DNA of 20,344 nucleotides from a virus. Of the stretch, positions 6,423-14,216 are shown piece after piece (the first letter of the stretch is position 1; each line of letters starts with the position of its first letter). The stretch is taken from positions 1 to 20,344 of the IMG/VR virus record IMGVR_UViG_3300028925_002833. One strand, written 5' to 3'. The notes beneath the pieces were generated by a model that was not told the origin of the DNA, ran no database searches, and was given only the letters and a program-made list of their open reading frames with translations. Both the position numbers and the translations under genes were made by a program.

Positions 6423-8262
6423 ATTTGTAATTGAAGTCAGAGCTAAGGGGTTTTCTAACCTAGATGATCAGCTAAATAAATCAAACGATGCGATGGGTAG
6501 GTTTGGCGCAGGGAGTCAAAGGGCAGGAAGACACGCAAGTGGATTTAAGAGAAGCATAGCTTTAGTTCGTAATAGCGTTTTATTATACACGTTTGCTATT
6601 GGAGCAGCTGCCAAAGCGACTACTATCTTTGTTAGTAACGCTTCAAAATTTGAACAAGTAAAAACACGTTTAGTCGGTTTAACTGGATCAGTAGTAAAAG
6701 CAAATAAAGCTTTTGACACCTTTAATTCAGTAGCTGCTACTACGCCTTTTAGTTTAGATGATGTAGTAAATGCTGGAGCGCAATTAAAAGCATTTGGAGC
6801 AGATGCTGAAGCATTAATTAAACCAGTTACAGACCTTGCAGCGTTTATGGGTACAACGGCTACGGAAGCAGCTAACTCTTTTGGCCGAGCTTTTGCTGGT
6901 GGCGCTGGAGCTGCGGATATTTTGCGTGAGCGTGGTATATTAAATATAATAAAATCTTCTCAAGGTTTAACCGACTTAGCTAATACTTCTTTACCTCAAT
7001 TTAGAGAAGCTTTAATAAAGTCACTTCAAGATCCAGTAGTGGGGATTGCTGGTAGTACCGATAGGATGTCGAGAACTTTTTCAGGTGCGATGTCTAATAT
7101 GCAAGACAGTCTAACAAGACTAACTGCTGAAATAGGCGATACAATGCTACCAAGCTTAAAAGAAGCAGCTAAAGGTGTCGGTTCATTAGCAAACAAGATT
7201 GGTGATGCCATTCGAAGCTTTACAGAGAGCGAAGCAGAGGCTATGCTTAGGAATTTAAAAGCTATAGGCGTAGAGTCAAAATCATTATCAGCTTTAGAAA
7301 TACTTGTATTTAAGGAAAGGACTGCTGAAAGTATAGAAGACATGAATTCAAGTATTGCTGGAATACTTGAAAAAAACTCAGGATTAAAAGATACCTTTCT
7401 ACTTCTTGGTGGTACTTTTGATCAAAAGGTTTTTAAAAGCTATAGGAATCTTGATGGTGCAATAAGAAATGTTAATATAAGCTCAGAAGACGCAGTAGAG
7501 CTTTTAGTTGTTTTAGCTAACCAAATGAATGAGTCTAAGATTAAGGCTACTGCTATGGGTGATGCTGTGGGAAAAAATGGTAAGGCAACGTCAGAATCTA
7601 CTGAAAAAGTAAAAGAACAATTTTTAGCTTTAGCTTCATTATCAGCTATACTTACACATCAAGAGAATACATATAAACAACTGGCTGATGTCATTGCCGA
7701 GTTAAGTATCAACCAAGATGAAGTCACTGTTAAGATTGTTACATTTAAATCAGCTATGGCTGATATTGGTAAAGGTGGTAGATTAGCAGTAAAAGCCTTT
7801 GATCAGCTAGGAGATGCTTTTGCGCAAGCAGCTTTAACAGCAACTACCTTCGAAGAAGCTGGTCAAAAAGCTCTTAATAGCATAGCTGCGACCATATTAA
7901 GTAAAGCTGCTACATTCGCTTTGTTAAAAACATTTTTTGCTCCAGCAACCGCAGGGTTGACTTTTGGTAAATTTTTAATGGGATCAATGGGCATTAAACA
8001 CGAAGGCGGTCCTGTTCAAAAGTTTGCAACTGGTGGCATGATACAGGGAAAAGATAATGTACCTATCTTAGCTGAAGCTGGAGAATTTGTTATGCGCAAA
8101 GAAGCGGTTCAAAACATTGGATTAGATCAATTACATCAAATGAATCAATCGGGGCAAAGTAATAATATGACTATTAATATTTCTGCACCTCTGGTAGATG
8201 AGACTGTTATAGACCACATTATCCCAGCTATTGAAAAAGCCTCAAGGTTTAATTTAGCATGA
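6412..8262 (+). CDS. tail tape measure protein
   Basis: 616 residues, alanine-rich and largely helical. About 45-75 is a hydrophobic segment (SVLLYTFAIGAAAKATTIFV). About 85-190 has the pattern of the tape measure N-terminal domain ('GLTGSVVKANKAFDTF', 'TTPFSLDDVVNAGAQLKAFG'). The C-terminus carries the common motif GGPVQKFATGGMIQGKDNVP followed by ILAEAGEFVMRKEAVQNIG. It sets tail length and is processed or extruded at DNA entry. At 616 residues it predicts a tail of roughly 90 nm, using the usual rule of about 1.5 angstrom per residue. The start overlaps the chaperone fusion; the stop overlaps the next gene (ATGA). Confidence 0.93.
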   Translation: MANKFVIEVRAKGFSNLDDQLNKSNDAMGRFGAGSQRAGRHASGFKRSIALVRNSVLLYTFAIGAAAKATTIFVSNASKFEQVKTRLVGLTGSVVKANKAFDTFNSVAATTPFSLDDVVNAGAQLKAFGADAEALIKPVTDLAAFMGTTATEAANSFGRAFAGGAGAADILRERGILNIIKSSQGLTDLANTSLPQFREALIKSLQDPVVGIAGSTDRMSRTFSGAMSNMQDSLTRLTAEIGDTMLPSLKEAAKGVGSLANKIGDAIRSFTESEAEAMLRNLKAIGVESKSLSALEILVFKERTAESIEDMNSSIAGILEKNSGLKDTFLLLGGTFDQKVFKSYRNLDGAIRNVNISSEDAVELLVVLANQMNESKIKATAMGDAVGKNGKATSESTEKVKEQFLALASLSAILTHQENTYKQLADVIAELSINQDEVTVKIVTFKSAMADIGKGGRLAVKAFDQLGDAFAQAALTATTFEEAGQKALNSIAATILSKAATFALLKTFFAPATAGLTFGKFLMGSMGIKHEGGPVQKFATGGMIQGKDNVPILAEAGEFVMRKEAVQNIGLDQLHQMNQSGQSNNMTINISAPLVDETVIDHIIPAIEKASRFNLA

Positions 8263-10304
8263 GTCTAAGCTTTAACGGTTCTCAAAACGCACATGGAGTT
8301 GAAGAGAATTGGCTTTTTAATATTACGCACTCTGGTGGCAATTTATACTTAGCACTCGCTGATATAACTTATAGTTCTAATTTTTACTATGGTGCTATAA
8401 CTAATAACCCAAGTATTCGCGAAAGCATAGATGTTATAAAGTCAAAAACAAGCACCTCAAATATTACTTTAAGAATTGCTGATTTTGAATATAATGGAAG
8501 CCCTATTTCTGAAGAGTTTTTTGGTGGCTCTAATCATTATATAAACAGAAGTGTATCTACGTCTATTAAGATTGGGGCTGATAACCCAGTAGTGGTTGGC
8601 ACTTTTCGTATTTTAGACATAAGCCATGATGGAGATGCCATTAAAATACAGATGGCAGCTAAAAGACCTTGGGACGGTATAGAATTGCCAGTAGACAAAA
8701 GTACAACTGGTGTGTATGTGCCTGTGGTCTATGGTAATTATACAGGGCATGCATCTAATGTTTTTATGACAGGAAAAGCTCTGTACCCATCCCCAAGAAC
8801 CAGTCACTCTGGTCAAAATATTTATTTCTTAGCAGCTAAGAGCGAAGGGAGTGGAGTTGTCGCAAATTATTATGATTCCAGAGGTGATATGTTTGTGTAT
8901 CTTGAGCCTAATAATGCCGCTACACAAACTAGAGATGGTAAACCTTCTTTTGAAATCAAAGGTAAAGTAAAACGAACTTATCGATTTAGACCTCAAGCCA
9001 CTGCAACTGGCACAGGCTTTACTAACCCAGGTAATGCTATTAACACTAACGCTAGCGATGGTGCGACACAATCTTTTACCGCAGCTAGTAATGCTCAGTC
9101 AGCGGATTTAAAGCTTGAGCTACCTACTATCTCAGGAAAACTTACAAGCGCTTATCTTTACTATTCAGCAGTTATAGTAGTTTCTAATGAGACAGGAGAC
9201 TCAGAAGCCATTATATATGATCGCTCTTTTGGAGCAGATACTGCACTGATTGCAAGGCAAACAGATGGCACTACTACTGAAGCTTCTGGTGAGAGGAATA
9301 TACTATCTGATTGTGCGAATCAGCTTCCAAATCAGTATATATTAAGATTTCAATTATCAAGTACAGATGATGGGACTCAAGCCACTTGCACAATTAAAGA
9401 TGTTTATTTAACATTTACTGCTGAAGAGGATTATGTAAACGAACCAAGTGCCGCTGCTTTACAAGAGATCAGTCTAGATACAATATACTCTGGTAACGAT
9501 GGCTTAACTAATTCTTGGGATTCTTCAGCAATCACTTACATCCATGACATACATCGAGATATGCTCATAAGATATGGTGGGGTTACGACCGCCACTCCTA
9601 GTAATTATGCAACCCTTAACACAGCTCGTTCTCAGTCAAATAAAGAATGGTATGCTAGGCTTTGGCAATTAAAACCAAAAACACTCAAACGGACGTTAGA
9701 GAAGATTCAATTTGAAGGCGGGTTTACCTTTAGATTTAAAGCAGATGACAGTCCTCAATATATCTATGTTAAAGACTCTTATAGTAGTGCTGATTACACT
9801 TTAGCAAAAGATGATTTAGCCAATATTTCAGTTAGTAACACTTCTATTGGTAATTTAGTAAGTAAGTTTGAAGTAAACTATGAAAAGCATCCTGGAAATG
9901 CATCTTATGTAAATTCTCAGACTTGTACAAATGGGACTACTAGGACTAATTATAATATCGCAGCTAAAGAAAATATTGAACAAGTTAATTTAGATTATAT
10001 TGTGCAGAATGGCGCTGGTACAGTAGGCGCTACCGATCTTACTGGAGGAAGCCCTAATGATGGCTTTGCTAATTATTATGGACATCTAGTTTCTAATGTA
10101 AAGTTGATAGTAGAAGCCGAAGTAGTTAACCCTGCTCATATAGGTATTGAAGTAGGTGATATAGTCACATTTAATAATAGTGATATGTATCCAGAGAAAG
10201 CTTTTGGATCTGCCTGGACCAATAAAGCTTTTATGGTTATTTATTTATCACGCACTCCAGGTAAACTAAAAATTAAGGTAAGAGAAGTAGGCGTTATTTC
10301 TTAA
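8259..10304 (+). CDS. large tail hub / tail-tip baseplate protein
   Basis: 681 residues. The N-terminal third is strand-rich with a 'NPVVVGTFRILDISHDGDAI' segment and 'AAKRPWDG', typical of tail-tip proteins that sit below the tape measure. The middle contains a Ser/Thr/Ala-rich beta region. The C-terminal third ('NISVSNTSIGNLVSKFEVNY' and, near the end, 'HIGIEVGDIVTFNN', 'FMVIYLSRTPGKLKIKVREV') resembles the hub part of marine siphophage tail proteins as I remember them. Position immediately after the tape measure gene supports this. It probably plugs the tube tip and anchors receptor-binding proteins. No lytic enzyme motif was seen. Confidence 0.75.
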   Translation: MSLSFNGSQNAHGVEENWLFNITHSGGNLYLALADITYSSNFYYGAITNNPSIRESIDVIKSKTSTSNITLRIADFEYNGSPISEEFFGGSNHYINRSVSTSIKIGADNPVVVGTFRILDISHDGDAIKIQMAAKRPWDGIELPVDKSTTGVYVPVVYGNYTGHASNVFMTGKALYPSPRTSHSGQNIYFLAAKSEGSGVVANYYDSRGDMFVYLEPNNAATQTRDGKPSFEIKGKVKRTYRFRPQATATGTGFTNPGNAINTNASDGATQSFTAASNAQSADLKLELPTISGKLTSAYLYYSAVIVVSNETGDSEAIIYDRSFGADTALIARQTDGTTTEASGERNILSDCANQLPNQYILRFQLSSTDDGTQATCTIKDVYLTFTAEEDYVNEPSAAALQEISLDTIYSGNDGLTNSWDSSAITYIHDIHRDMLIRYGGVTTATPSNYATLNTARSQSNKEWYARLWQLKPKTLKRTLEKIQFEGGFTFRFKADDSPQYIYVKDSYSSADYTLAKDDLANISVSNTSIGNLVSKFEVNYEKHPGNASYVNSQTCTNGTTRTNYNIAAKENIEQVNLDYIVQNGAGTVGATDLTGGSPNDGFANYYGHLVSNVKLIVEAEVVNPAHIGIEVGDIVTFNNSDMYPEKAFGSAWTNKAFMVIYLSRTPGKLKIKVREVGVIS

Positions 10305-10316
10305 AGAGGTATAATT

Positions 10317-11090
10317 ATGGCAAAGTATTTTATTTATCCAACTGAAGGTCGTGAGACATCTGCATCTGTAGATAGTGGCTCTATCCCTGACGGTGGTGGG
10401 TCTTACACTTCTAACTCAGGTAAAGTAACTAACGATGAGCGATTAGTTGATGGGAACTTAGGTGCAGCAGCAAATTTTACTGCGCAACATGCTACTATCA
10501 GAGTAGACAAGGGAAGTGGATCAGTCGGTAAAATAGACAGTATTGCTTATTACTCTACCGCGGCCGATGCTGGTGGATTTAGAATATATACAAATAGCGC
10601 ATCTGATAATTCTACTACTACAGAAAGAGCGACTTTTAATGCTACTACCGCTGGATGGAATGTGGATGTCGATATGACATTAGGGAATGCTTTACGATTT
10701 TGGTATATGTCAGCGCACGAAGAAGCGGTAGCAACTGTTACCCAAATGATTTTAGGTACAAAACTAAATTTAACTAACGTAGAATTGTCTGGAGCAGAAG
10801 GTAAGGTGCTTGGGAATAAAATACTTACTAGTCAAGGTGGTGTAGAATATTCAAACAAAAGACATGACGGTAAGAAGTTTTGGAATTTTAATCTAAAGTT
10901 TGTTAGTTCTAGTTATAAAACAAGTCTAGAAACAATGAGGAATGCTTTATATGGCTCGCATGATAAATTTTTATATTATGATGGGTCTGCCTATTACTAT
11001 GTGCGAATGTCTAGCAATTCGCTACAATTTAAAGAAATAGCTTTTGGTGTTTATGATGCTAAGATAGAATTAACAGAGCAATTAAGCTGA
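10317..11090 (+). CDS. distal tail / receptor-binding protein with beta-sandwich N-terminal module
   Basis: 257 residues, SD AGAGG upstream. Residues about 15-125 look like a jelly-roll carbohydrate-binding (discoidin-like) module: 'VDGNLGAAANFTAQHATIRV', 'KIDSIAYYSTA', 'FRIYTNSASD'. The last ~90 residues ('WNFNLKFVSSSYKTSLETM', 'KFLYYDGSAYYYVRMSSN', 'YDAKIELTEQL') follow the strand pattern of distal tail proteins. As the last gene of the tail block it is a good candidate for host-surface recognition. Its stop codon overlaps the integrase stop on the other strand by 9 bases, leaving no room for a terminator between them. Confidence 0.65.
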   Translation: MAKYFIYPTEGRETSASVDSGSIPDGGGSYTSNSGKVTNDERLVDGNLGAAANFTAQHATIRVDKGSGSVGKIDSIAYYSTAADAGGFRIYTNSASDNSTTTERATFNATTAGWNVDVDMTLGNALRFWYMSAHEEAVATVTQMILGTKLNLTNVELSGAEGKVLGNKILTSQGGVEYSNKRHDGKKFWNFNLKFVSSSYKTSLETMRNALYGSHDKFLYYDGSAYYYVRMSSNSLQFKEIAFGVYDAKIELTEQLS

Positions 11091-12185
11091 TCTTTTTAAA
11101 CCCTTAATAATAGAAGCTGATGACTTTCTCTTGTCATCCATAATCCAATCAGCGTAAGCATCTTCCGTATCTTTTACATTAGCATGACCTAAATGTTCTT
11201 TAACTGCATAGATATTTCCAGACTCTCTTAGCAGAATTGTCGCAGAAGTATCTCTAAGGTCGTGTGGTGTAAATTTAAATCCAACAGTATTACTTGCTAT
11301 TATAATCCTATCGTAAATATTCTTTGCACTTATAGGAATAGGGTAAATGTGTGCCTCATCATGGATAGGTTTAAAGTGGTTATTAATAGACTTAACTAAT
11401 CGCTGGTGATGGTCTTTTAAGAAAGGAATCTCTAAGGGTGTATCTAGTTTTTTCTTATGCCCTTTGTTTTTAATATAAGCGACTTCACCTTCCACATCAA
11501 TTTGACTCCAAGTAAAATCTGGCCTACACAATTCACTAATCCGACATCCAGTTAATATATAAAGTTCAATGATAGATTTTGTTATGGGACATATCTCAGA
11601 ATGCTCAAATATCATATCTAACTGATAAGGCTTTAAAGCGTTCTTTTTACTCTTGGTTACCTTTGGTAGCTTTATTTGCTTTGCGTTGATTGTACCCCTA
11701 ATGTTGCCCTCAGAAATCTGTTCTCTTGCCCAGTTTCCGATATGGTTTAAACATCGCAAGTCTGACAACCCAGAATTCTTTTTATTTGGATTTCCGTAAC
11801 GCTTAAAATAGAAAGGGTAATTCAATTTAGAGAATGGAAAGTCCATCCCTAAGCTATTTTCCAGTTTACGCATTAAGCCTTCATATCGCTTAACTGTTTT
11901 TACAGCATACTGTTTGTAAGGGATAGCATTTATTCTAAAGGCTTTAAATATAGAACCAATAGTTAACTCTGGAATAATGATATTAACGGAACTGATCTTA
12001 CCATTAAGCCTAAGACTTATGCGGTCACGTTCTTCAATTAACCCTGCATCCTTATATATAGTATAAGCTTGGTCTTTTCCTCTAATAGTAATAGAGCGAT
12101 AAGGATTTTTATATAAACTCCTATATCCCTCTGGGATGTACTTTATTAAGTACCGATTATCATTTAATTGTGTAATTTTTGCCAT
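11082..12185 (-). CDS. int: tyrosine recombinase (phage integrase)
   Basis: 367 residues from ATG 12185; GTG 12191 would add two. The N-terminal part (about 1-75) resembles an arm-binding region, then a SAM-like core-binding domain (about 75-180) and the catalytic domain. In the numbering from GTG, the catalytic set is complete: Arg217 (TGCRISEL), Lys near 243-248 (KNKGHKKK), His310 and Arg313 (TPHDLRDTSAT), His336 (EHLGHANV) and the nucleophile Tyr346 (DAYAD). It should integrate and excise the phage at an attachment site. It is the only gene on the minus strand. An excisionase is not recognisable nearby, and the attP core could not be identified with certainty. The SD (GAGG) lies in a hairpin loop. 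Confidence 0.95.
   Translation of the reverse strand: MAKITQLNDNRYLIKYIPEGYRSLYKNPYRSITIRGKDQAYTIYKDAGLIEERDRISLRLNGKISSVNIIIPELTIGSIFKAFRINAIPYKQYAVKTVKRYEGLMRKLENSLGMDFPFSKLNYPFYFKRYGNPNKKNSGLSDLRCLNHIGNWAREQISEGNIRGTINAKQIKLPKVTKSKKNALKPYQLDMIFEHSEICPITKSIIELYILTGCRISELCRPDFTWSQIDVEGEVAYIKNKGHKKKLDTPLEIPFLKDHHQRLVKSINNHFKPIHDEAHIYPIPISAKNIYDRIIIASNTVGFKFTPHDLRDTSATILLRESGNIYAVKEHLGHANVKDTEDAYADWIMDDKRKSSASIIKGLKRSA
11313..11332. repeat. 20-bp exact direct repeat, copy inside integrase gene
   Basis: GTAAATATTCTTTGCACTTA occurs here, within the integrase catalytic domain coding region, and again exactly at 12260-12279 in the control region, same orientation, 947 bases apart. Flanks differ. 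On the minus strand this copy encodes part of a SAKNIYD segment. Confidence 0.9.
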
Positions 12186-12189
12186 TTCC

Positions 12190-12205
12190 ACTAATCCTCA
12201 TTAGT
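12190..12205 (-). promoter_or_regulatory. hairpin presenting the integrase Shine-Dalgarno in its loop
   Basis: ACTAAT and ATTAGT form a perfect 6-bp inverted repeat around 4 bases. In the integrase mRNA the loop is GAGG, the only plausible SD, 10 bases from ATG 12185 and 4 from GTG 12191. The stem's 3' arm runs into the GTG. This could modulate integrase translation. Confidence 0.55.
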
Positions 12206-12259
12206 TTGTTACTTAAAAGTTATAACACATATTACATCTATGCAACTATTATCTTAATT

Positions 12260-12279
12260 GTAAATATTCTTTGCACTTA
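12260..12279. repeat. 20-bp exact direct repeat, copy in the control region
   Basis: Second copy of the sequence at 11313-11332. It contains TTGCAC (12271-12276), which is also the best -35 candidate for the rightward early promoter, so the repeat may be a regulatory site, a recombination core or a duplicated fragment of the integrase gene. Confidence 0.9.
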
Positions 12280-12299
12280 AATTATATTTGTATTAATAT
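12271..12299 (+). promoter_or_regulatory. candidate sigma70-type promoter for the early genes
   Basis: TTGCAC (12271-12276), 17-base spacer, TAATAT (12294-12299). Matches to consensus are 3/6 and 4/6, with ideal spacing and very AT-rich surroundings. It lies 27 bases before the Cro-like gene's ATG, whose SD is TAAGGA (12311-12316). A leftward promoter for the integrase is less clear: on the minus strand TTGCAT, 15 bases, TATAAC (near 12245 to 12220). Confidence 0.45.
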
Positions 12300-12325
12300 T
12301 TGTTACCAAATAAGGAAACATTTTA

Positions 12326-12565
12326 ATGGGTAGACCAAAGATTGATACACCGATAAAGCCACAGCTAAAAATTAAAGAAGTTTTAGCTAGGCCTAATGTT
12401 CAAAGAAATTTATTCTGGTTAGCAAAGCAATCTAAGATTAACCATACTTTGTTACATCAGATTGTTAACGGTAAACGTAGGCTACAAGAGTACCAGGCTA
12501 ATCAAATTTTACATACATTACACACTTTTAATGTAGACGTTACTTACGATGAGGTGTTTATTTGA
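12326..12565 (+). CDS. Cro-like helix-turn-helix DNA-binding protein
   Basis: 79 residues. Residues about 28-53 (RNLFWLAKQSKINHTLLHQI and following VNGKRR) fit an XRE/Cro-type helix-turn-helix with the 'IvnGkr.l' recognition-helix end. There is no C-terminal protease or dimerisation domain of the LexA/CI kind, so it is Cro-sized. It is the first rightward gene, facing the integrase, where the genetic switch of a temperate phage is expected. A palindrome (12573-12584) just after its stop, found again at 17666-17687, is a possible operator. Whether it acts as lysogenic repressor, Cro or both is not decidable here; no full-length CI is present in the window. Confidence 0.8.
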   Translation: MGRPKIDTPIKPQLKIKEVLARPNVQRNLFWLAKQSKINHTLLHQIVNGKRRLQEYQANQILHTLHTFNVDVTYDEVFI

Positions 12566-12584
12566 GAATTCCTTACTTAAGTAA
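12562..12584. promoter_or_regulatory. putative operator element, copy 1 (12-bp palindrome)
   Basis: GAGAATTCCTTACTTAAGTA (12564-12583) includes the perfect 12-bp palindrome TTACTTAAGTAA (12573-12584). It overlaps the Cro-like gene's TGA. A near copy, matching at 20 of 22 positions over 12562-12583, lies at 17666-17687, upstream of the second early block. Partial matches (TTACTTAA) also occur at 12209-12216. Confidence 0.5.
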
Positions 12585-12606
12585 ACTTTAACATGAGCCA
12601 CATACC

Positions 12607-12831
12607 ATGAGTAAAGTCAAAATACTTTCCGCAGATAAGTTAAATAAAAAAGACTTCTTTTCCTACATAGGGTCGCTAGGTGCTTCTTTTTACGTCTCTC
12701 CGCCAAGCGACCCTTCTATCGATGTGGCTTTTGAAATTATAAGCCAATCCGAAATACATCGACATCACCTTATAACTGAAGTGTGTCGAAAGCTAGATAC
12801 ATTAAATATACAATATGAGGTAACTAAATGA
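12607..12831 (+). CDS. 74-aa early protein of unknown function
   Basis: An alternating alpha/beta pattern (SKVKILSADKLNKKDFFSYI, then 'ASFYVSPPSDPSIDVAFEII', then a helix with 'HRHHLITEVCRKL'). No SD is obvious before the ATG. The stop overlaps the next start (ATGA). It sits second in the early operon, where anti-repressors, excisionases or host-takeover proteins are often found, but no such family is recognisable. Confidence 0.65.
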   Translation: MSKVKILSADKLNKKDFFSYIGSLGASFYVSPPSDPSIDVAFEIISQSEIHRHHLITEVCRKLDTLNIQYEVTK

Positions 12832-12926
12832 ATCATCTCTGGTGGTATATCAAAAATTATTTCATTGAGGCATTGATTGTCTTGATGTTACTCGCAGTTT
12901 TAATTAATAATAGGAGTCTACTATGA
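12828..12926 (+). CDS. 32-aa single-pass membrane miniprotein
   Basis: Very short gene locked between neighbours by ATGA overlaps at both ends. The product starts MNHLWWYIKNYFIEA and has one hydrophobic stretch (LIVLMLLAVLI) before NNRSLL. Overlap at both ends argues that it is translated. Small membrane proteins in early phage operons sometimes act in superinfection exclusion, but nothing here proves that. Confidence 0.6.
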   Translation: MNHLWWYIKNYFIEALIVLMLLAVLINNRSLL

Positions 12927-13468
12927 CTGTAAAGAAAAAAGCAGAGAGTGTCCCTAACTCTGTAAAAATGGGAAAAATGATGGTAAGTGGATTAATTGTA
13001 AAGTGGTCACACTTACTTAAGCCAGACCTTGAATACAATTCTGGTCACAGTGTTACTGTTGAAATAAACAAAGAGTTAGCTAATATCTTTAAAGAGTTAA
13101 TTGCTCAGACTGGCGTTAAGACAATTAATGGCTTAAAAGAGTTTGAAGGTACAAAACTTGCTAGCTTTAAAAACAAGATCCATAGTAATGAAGGTGTTGA
13201 ACGCTTTCCAAAAATCTTTGACAAAGAAGGTCAAGTGACTGGCGATTGTCCTTTTGGTGGCGATGAGGTAAATGTAGTGATCAAGCCTAAAGTTTGGGAG
13301 ATGAATGGCAAACAGTCTATTAGTTGCTACCTAGAGCAAGTTCAATGGGTAGAGAAAAATAGCGGAGATTCTGTCACTTTTGAAAAGCCAAGTAATAAAA
13401 CGGATGAGGTGAGTTTTGAAAATAGTAACAACGACACTAACTCTAGCGGAGAAGATTTACCGTTCTAA
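12923..13468 (+). CDS. ssb: single-stranded DNA-binding protein
   Basis: 181 residues, SD AGGAG with good spacing. The N-terminal ~145 residues form a strand-rich OB-fold-like domain ('MMVSGLIVKWSHLLKPDLEY', 'QSISCYLEQVQWVEK'). The end is a flexible Asn/Ser/Asp/Glu tail finishing GEDLPF, the classic acidic tip ending in Pro-Phe by which SSBs contact partner replication and repair proteins. It looks like DUF2815 or gp2.5-type phage SSBs rather than bacterial tetrameric SSB. It lies upstream of nucleases and replication genes, consistent with a role in replication and recombination. Confidence 0.75.
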   Translation: MTVKKKAESVPNSVKMGKMMVSGLIVKWSHLLKPDLEYNSGHSVTVEINKELANIFKELIAQTGVKTINGLKEFEGTKLASFKNKIHSNEGVERFPKIFDKEGQVTGDCPFGGDEVNVVIKPKVWEMNGKQSISCYLEQVQWVEKNSGDSVTFEKPSNKTDEVSFENSNNDTNSSGEDLPF

Positions 13469-13526
13469 ATTAGAAGGTGTTGACCCTTTTATCATACAAA
13501 GAATGCAACAAGAATGGGATGAAATA

Positions 13527-13832
13527 ATGGCGAATAGAAGTAAAGCAAAAGGCACAGGCTACGAGAACGAGCTGGTAAGAAAGCTTGAAGACTCTGGGTT
13601 TAAGAATGTCAAAAGAGCTTGGGGTAGCGATGGGCGTAGCATGGGGGAAACTCCAGATGTAGATATATTAGCCAGTGGCATAAAGATACAAGCCAAGCGC
13701 AGAAAATCTATTCCTAAATGGCTAAACCTAGGTAATTGTGATGTAGTGATGTACCGAGAAGATAGGGGTATCACTTTTGTTTCGATGACCTTTGATGATT
13801 GGATACGGTGTTTGAAAAGTGTCCTCTTGTAG
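13527..13832 (+). CDS. Hjc-like PD-(D/E)XK Holliday-junction nuclease
   Basis: 101 residues from ATG 13527 (MANRSKAKGTGYENEL), chosen because GGGAT lies about 7 bases upstream and this is the usual beginning of the family; ATG 13503 is an alternative. Active-site residues are in place: Glu13 (GYENEL), Asp44/Asp46 (TPDVDI), Gln55 and Lys57 (IKIQAKRR). The single compact domain matches archaeal-type Holliday junction resolvases and related phage endonucleases. It would resolve branched DNA made during replication or recombination. The 5' part of a longer open frame overlaps the end of the SSB gene and is probably not translated. Confidence 0.75.
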   Translation: MANRSKAKGTGYENELVRKLEDSGFKNVKRAWGSDGRSMGETPDVDILASGIKIQAKRRKSIPKWLNLGNCDVVMYREDRGITFVSMTFDDWIRCLKSVLL

Positions 13833-13969
13833 GGGATAAACAATGTGCTTATGCAGTATATGATAAACAGGAAAAACTCAGATGTGGATTTGCAAAACAT
13901 CCAAATTTTGTTTCGGAGCTAAGAGTATGTCCTCTGAAACTAATAAAGGCGAGACGAAAAAGACGATAG
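13808..13969 (+). CDS. 53-aa four-cysteine protein, hidden between overlapping genes
   Basis: Starts at GTG 13808 inside the end of the nuclease gene and ends inside the next gene. The translation is VFEKCPLVGDKQCAYAVYDK, then QEKLRCGFAKHPNFVSELRV, then CPLKLIKARRKRR. Four cysteines (5, 13, 26, 41) plus His31 suggest a small zinc-binding fold, and the basic tail suggests nucleic-acid contact. Composition is protein-like, unlike shadow frames around it. No strong SD is seen, so the start is uncertain. Confidence 0.5.
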   Translation: MFEKCPLVGDKQCAYAVYDKQEKLRCGFAKHPNFVSELRVCPLKLIKARRKRR

Positions 13970-14208
13970 CACTTGGTTGGCGCTTAGTGGTTGGTCTTCT
14001 CGCCTATATTTATTCCGCGTTGTGTGATGGTGTACTTTCTATAATGAACCTCCACTCATCCTCAAGACTGTCGCGCAGCGCAGAAATTTGTGAACATAAA
14101 CCTCAAGACATTGTGCAAGGTGAGACTTATTATGGTCCAGAAGAGAACCAATATACGACTTACTGGTATTGCGAAGAGTGTGGCGAGGAAATGCCAAACG
14201 AAGAATAG
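13927..14208 (+). CDS. 93-aa protein with membrane segment and C-terminal zinc-ribbon-like motif
   Basis: ATG 13927 has GGAG 8 bases upstream (13915-13918); an upstream ATG at 13882 lacks an SD. A hydrophobic segment (about 16-40, GWRLVVGLLAYIYSALCDGV) is followed by a soluble part with CEH (about 63-65) and YWYCEECGEEMP near the end, giving a C-x-H plus C-x2-C cluster. The start overlaps the preceding small gene. Alternatively translation begins at ATG 14044, giving only the zinc-binding part. Function unknown. Confidence 0.6.
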   Translation: MSSETNKGETKKTIALGWRLVVGLLAYIYSALCDGVLSIMNLHSSSRLSRSAEICEHKPQDIVQGETYYGPEENQYTTYWYCEECGEEMPNEE

Positions 14209-14216
14209 GAGATAGT

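Noticed and set aside
12192-12325. attP core or tRNA fragment
   Set aside because: I looked for tRNA 3'-end-like sequence near the integrase and found none; the 20-bp repeat is suggestive but does not by itself identify an attachment site.
13416-13526. Longer form of the Hjc-like nuclease starting at TTG 13416
   Set aside because: It overlaps the SSB gene, lacks an SD and adds residues not typical of the family; ATG 13527 gives the normal family start.
13559-13900. 113-codon minus-strand frame opposite the nuclease gene
   Set aside because: Shadow of a gene with clear PD-(D/E)XK motifs on the plus strand; the translation is low-complexity Ser/Leu-rich without motifs.
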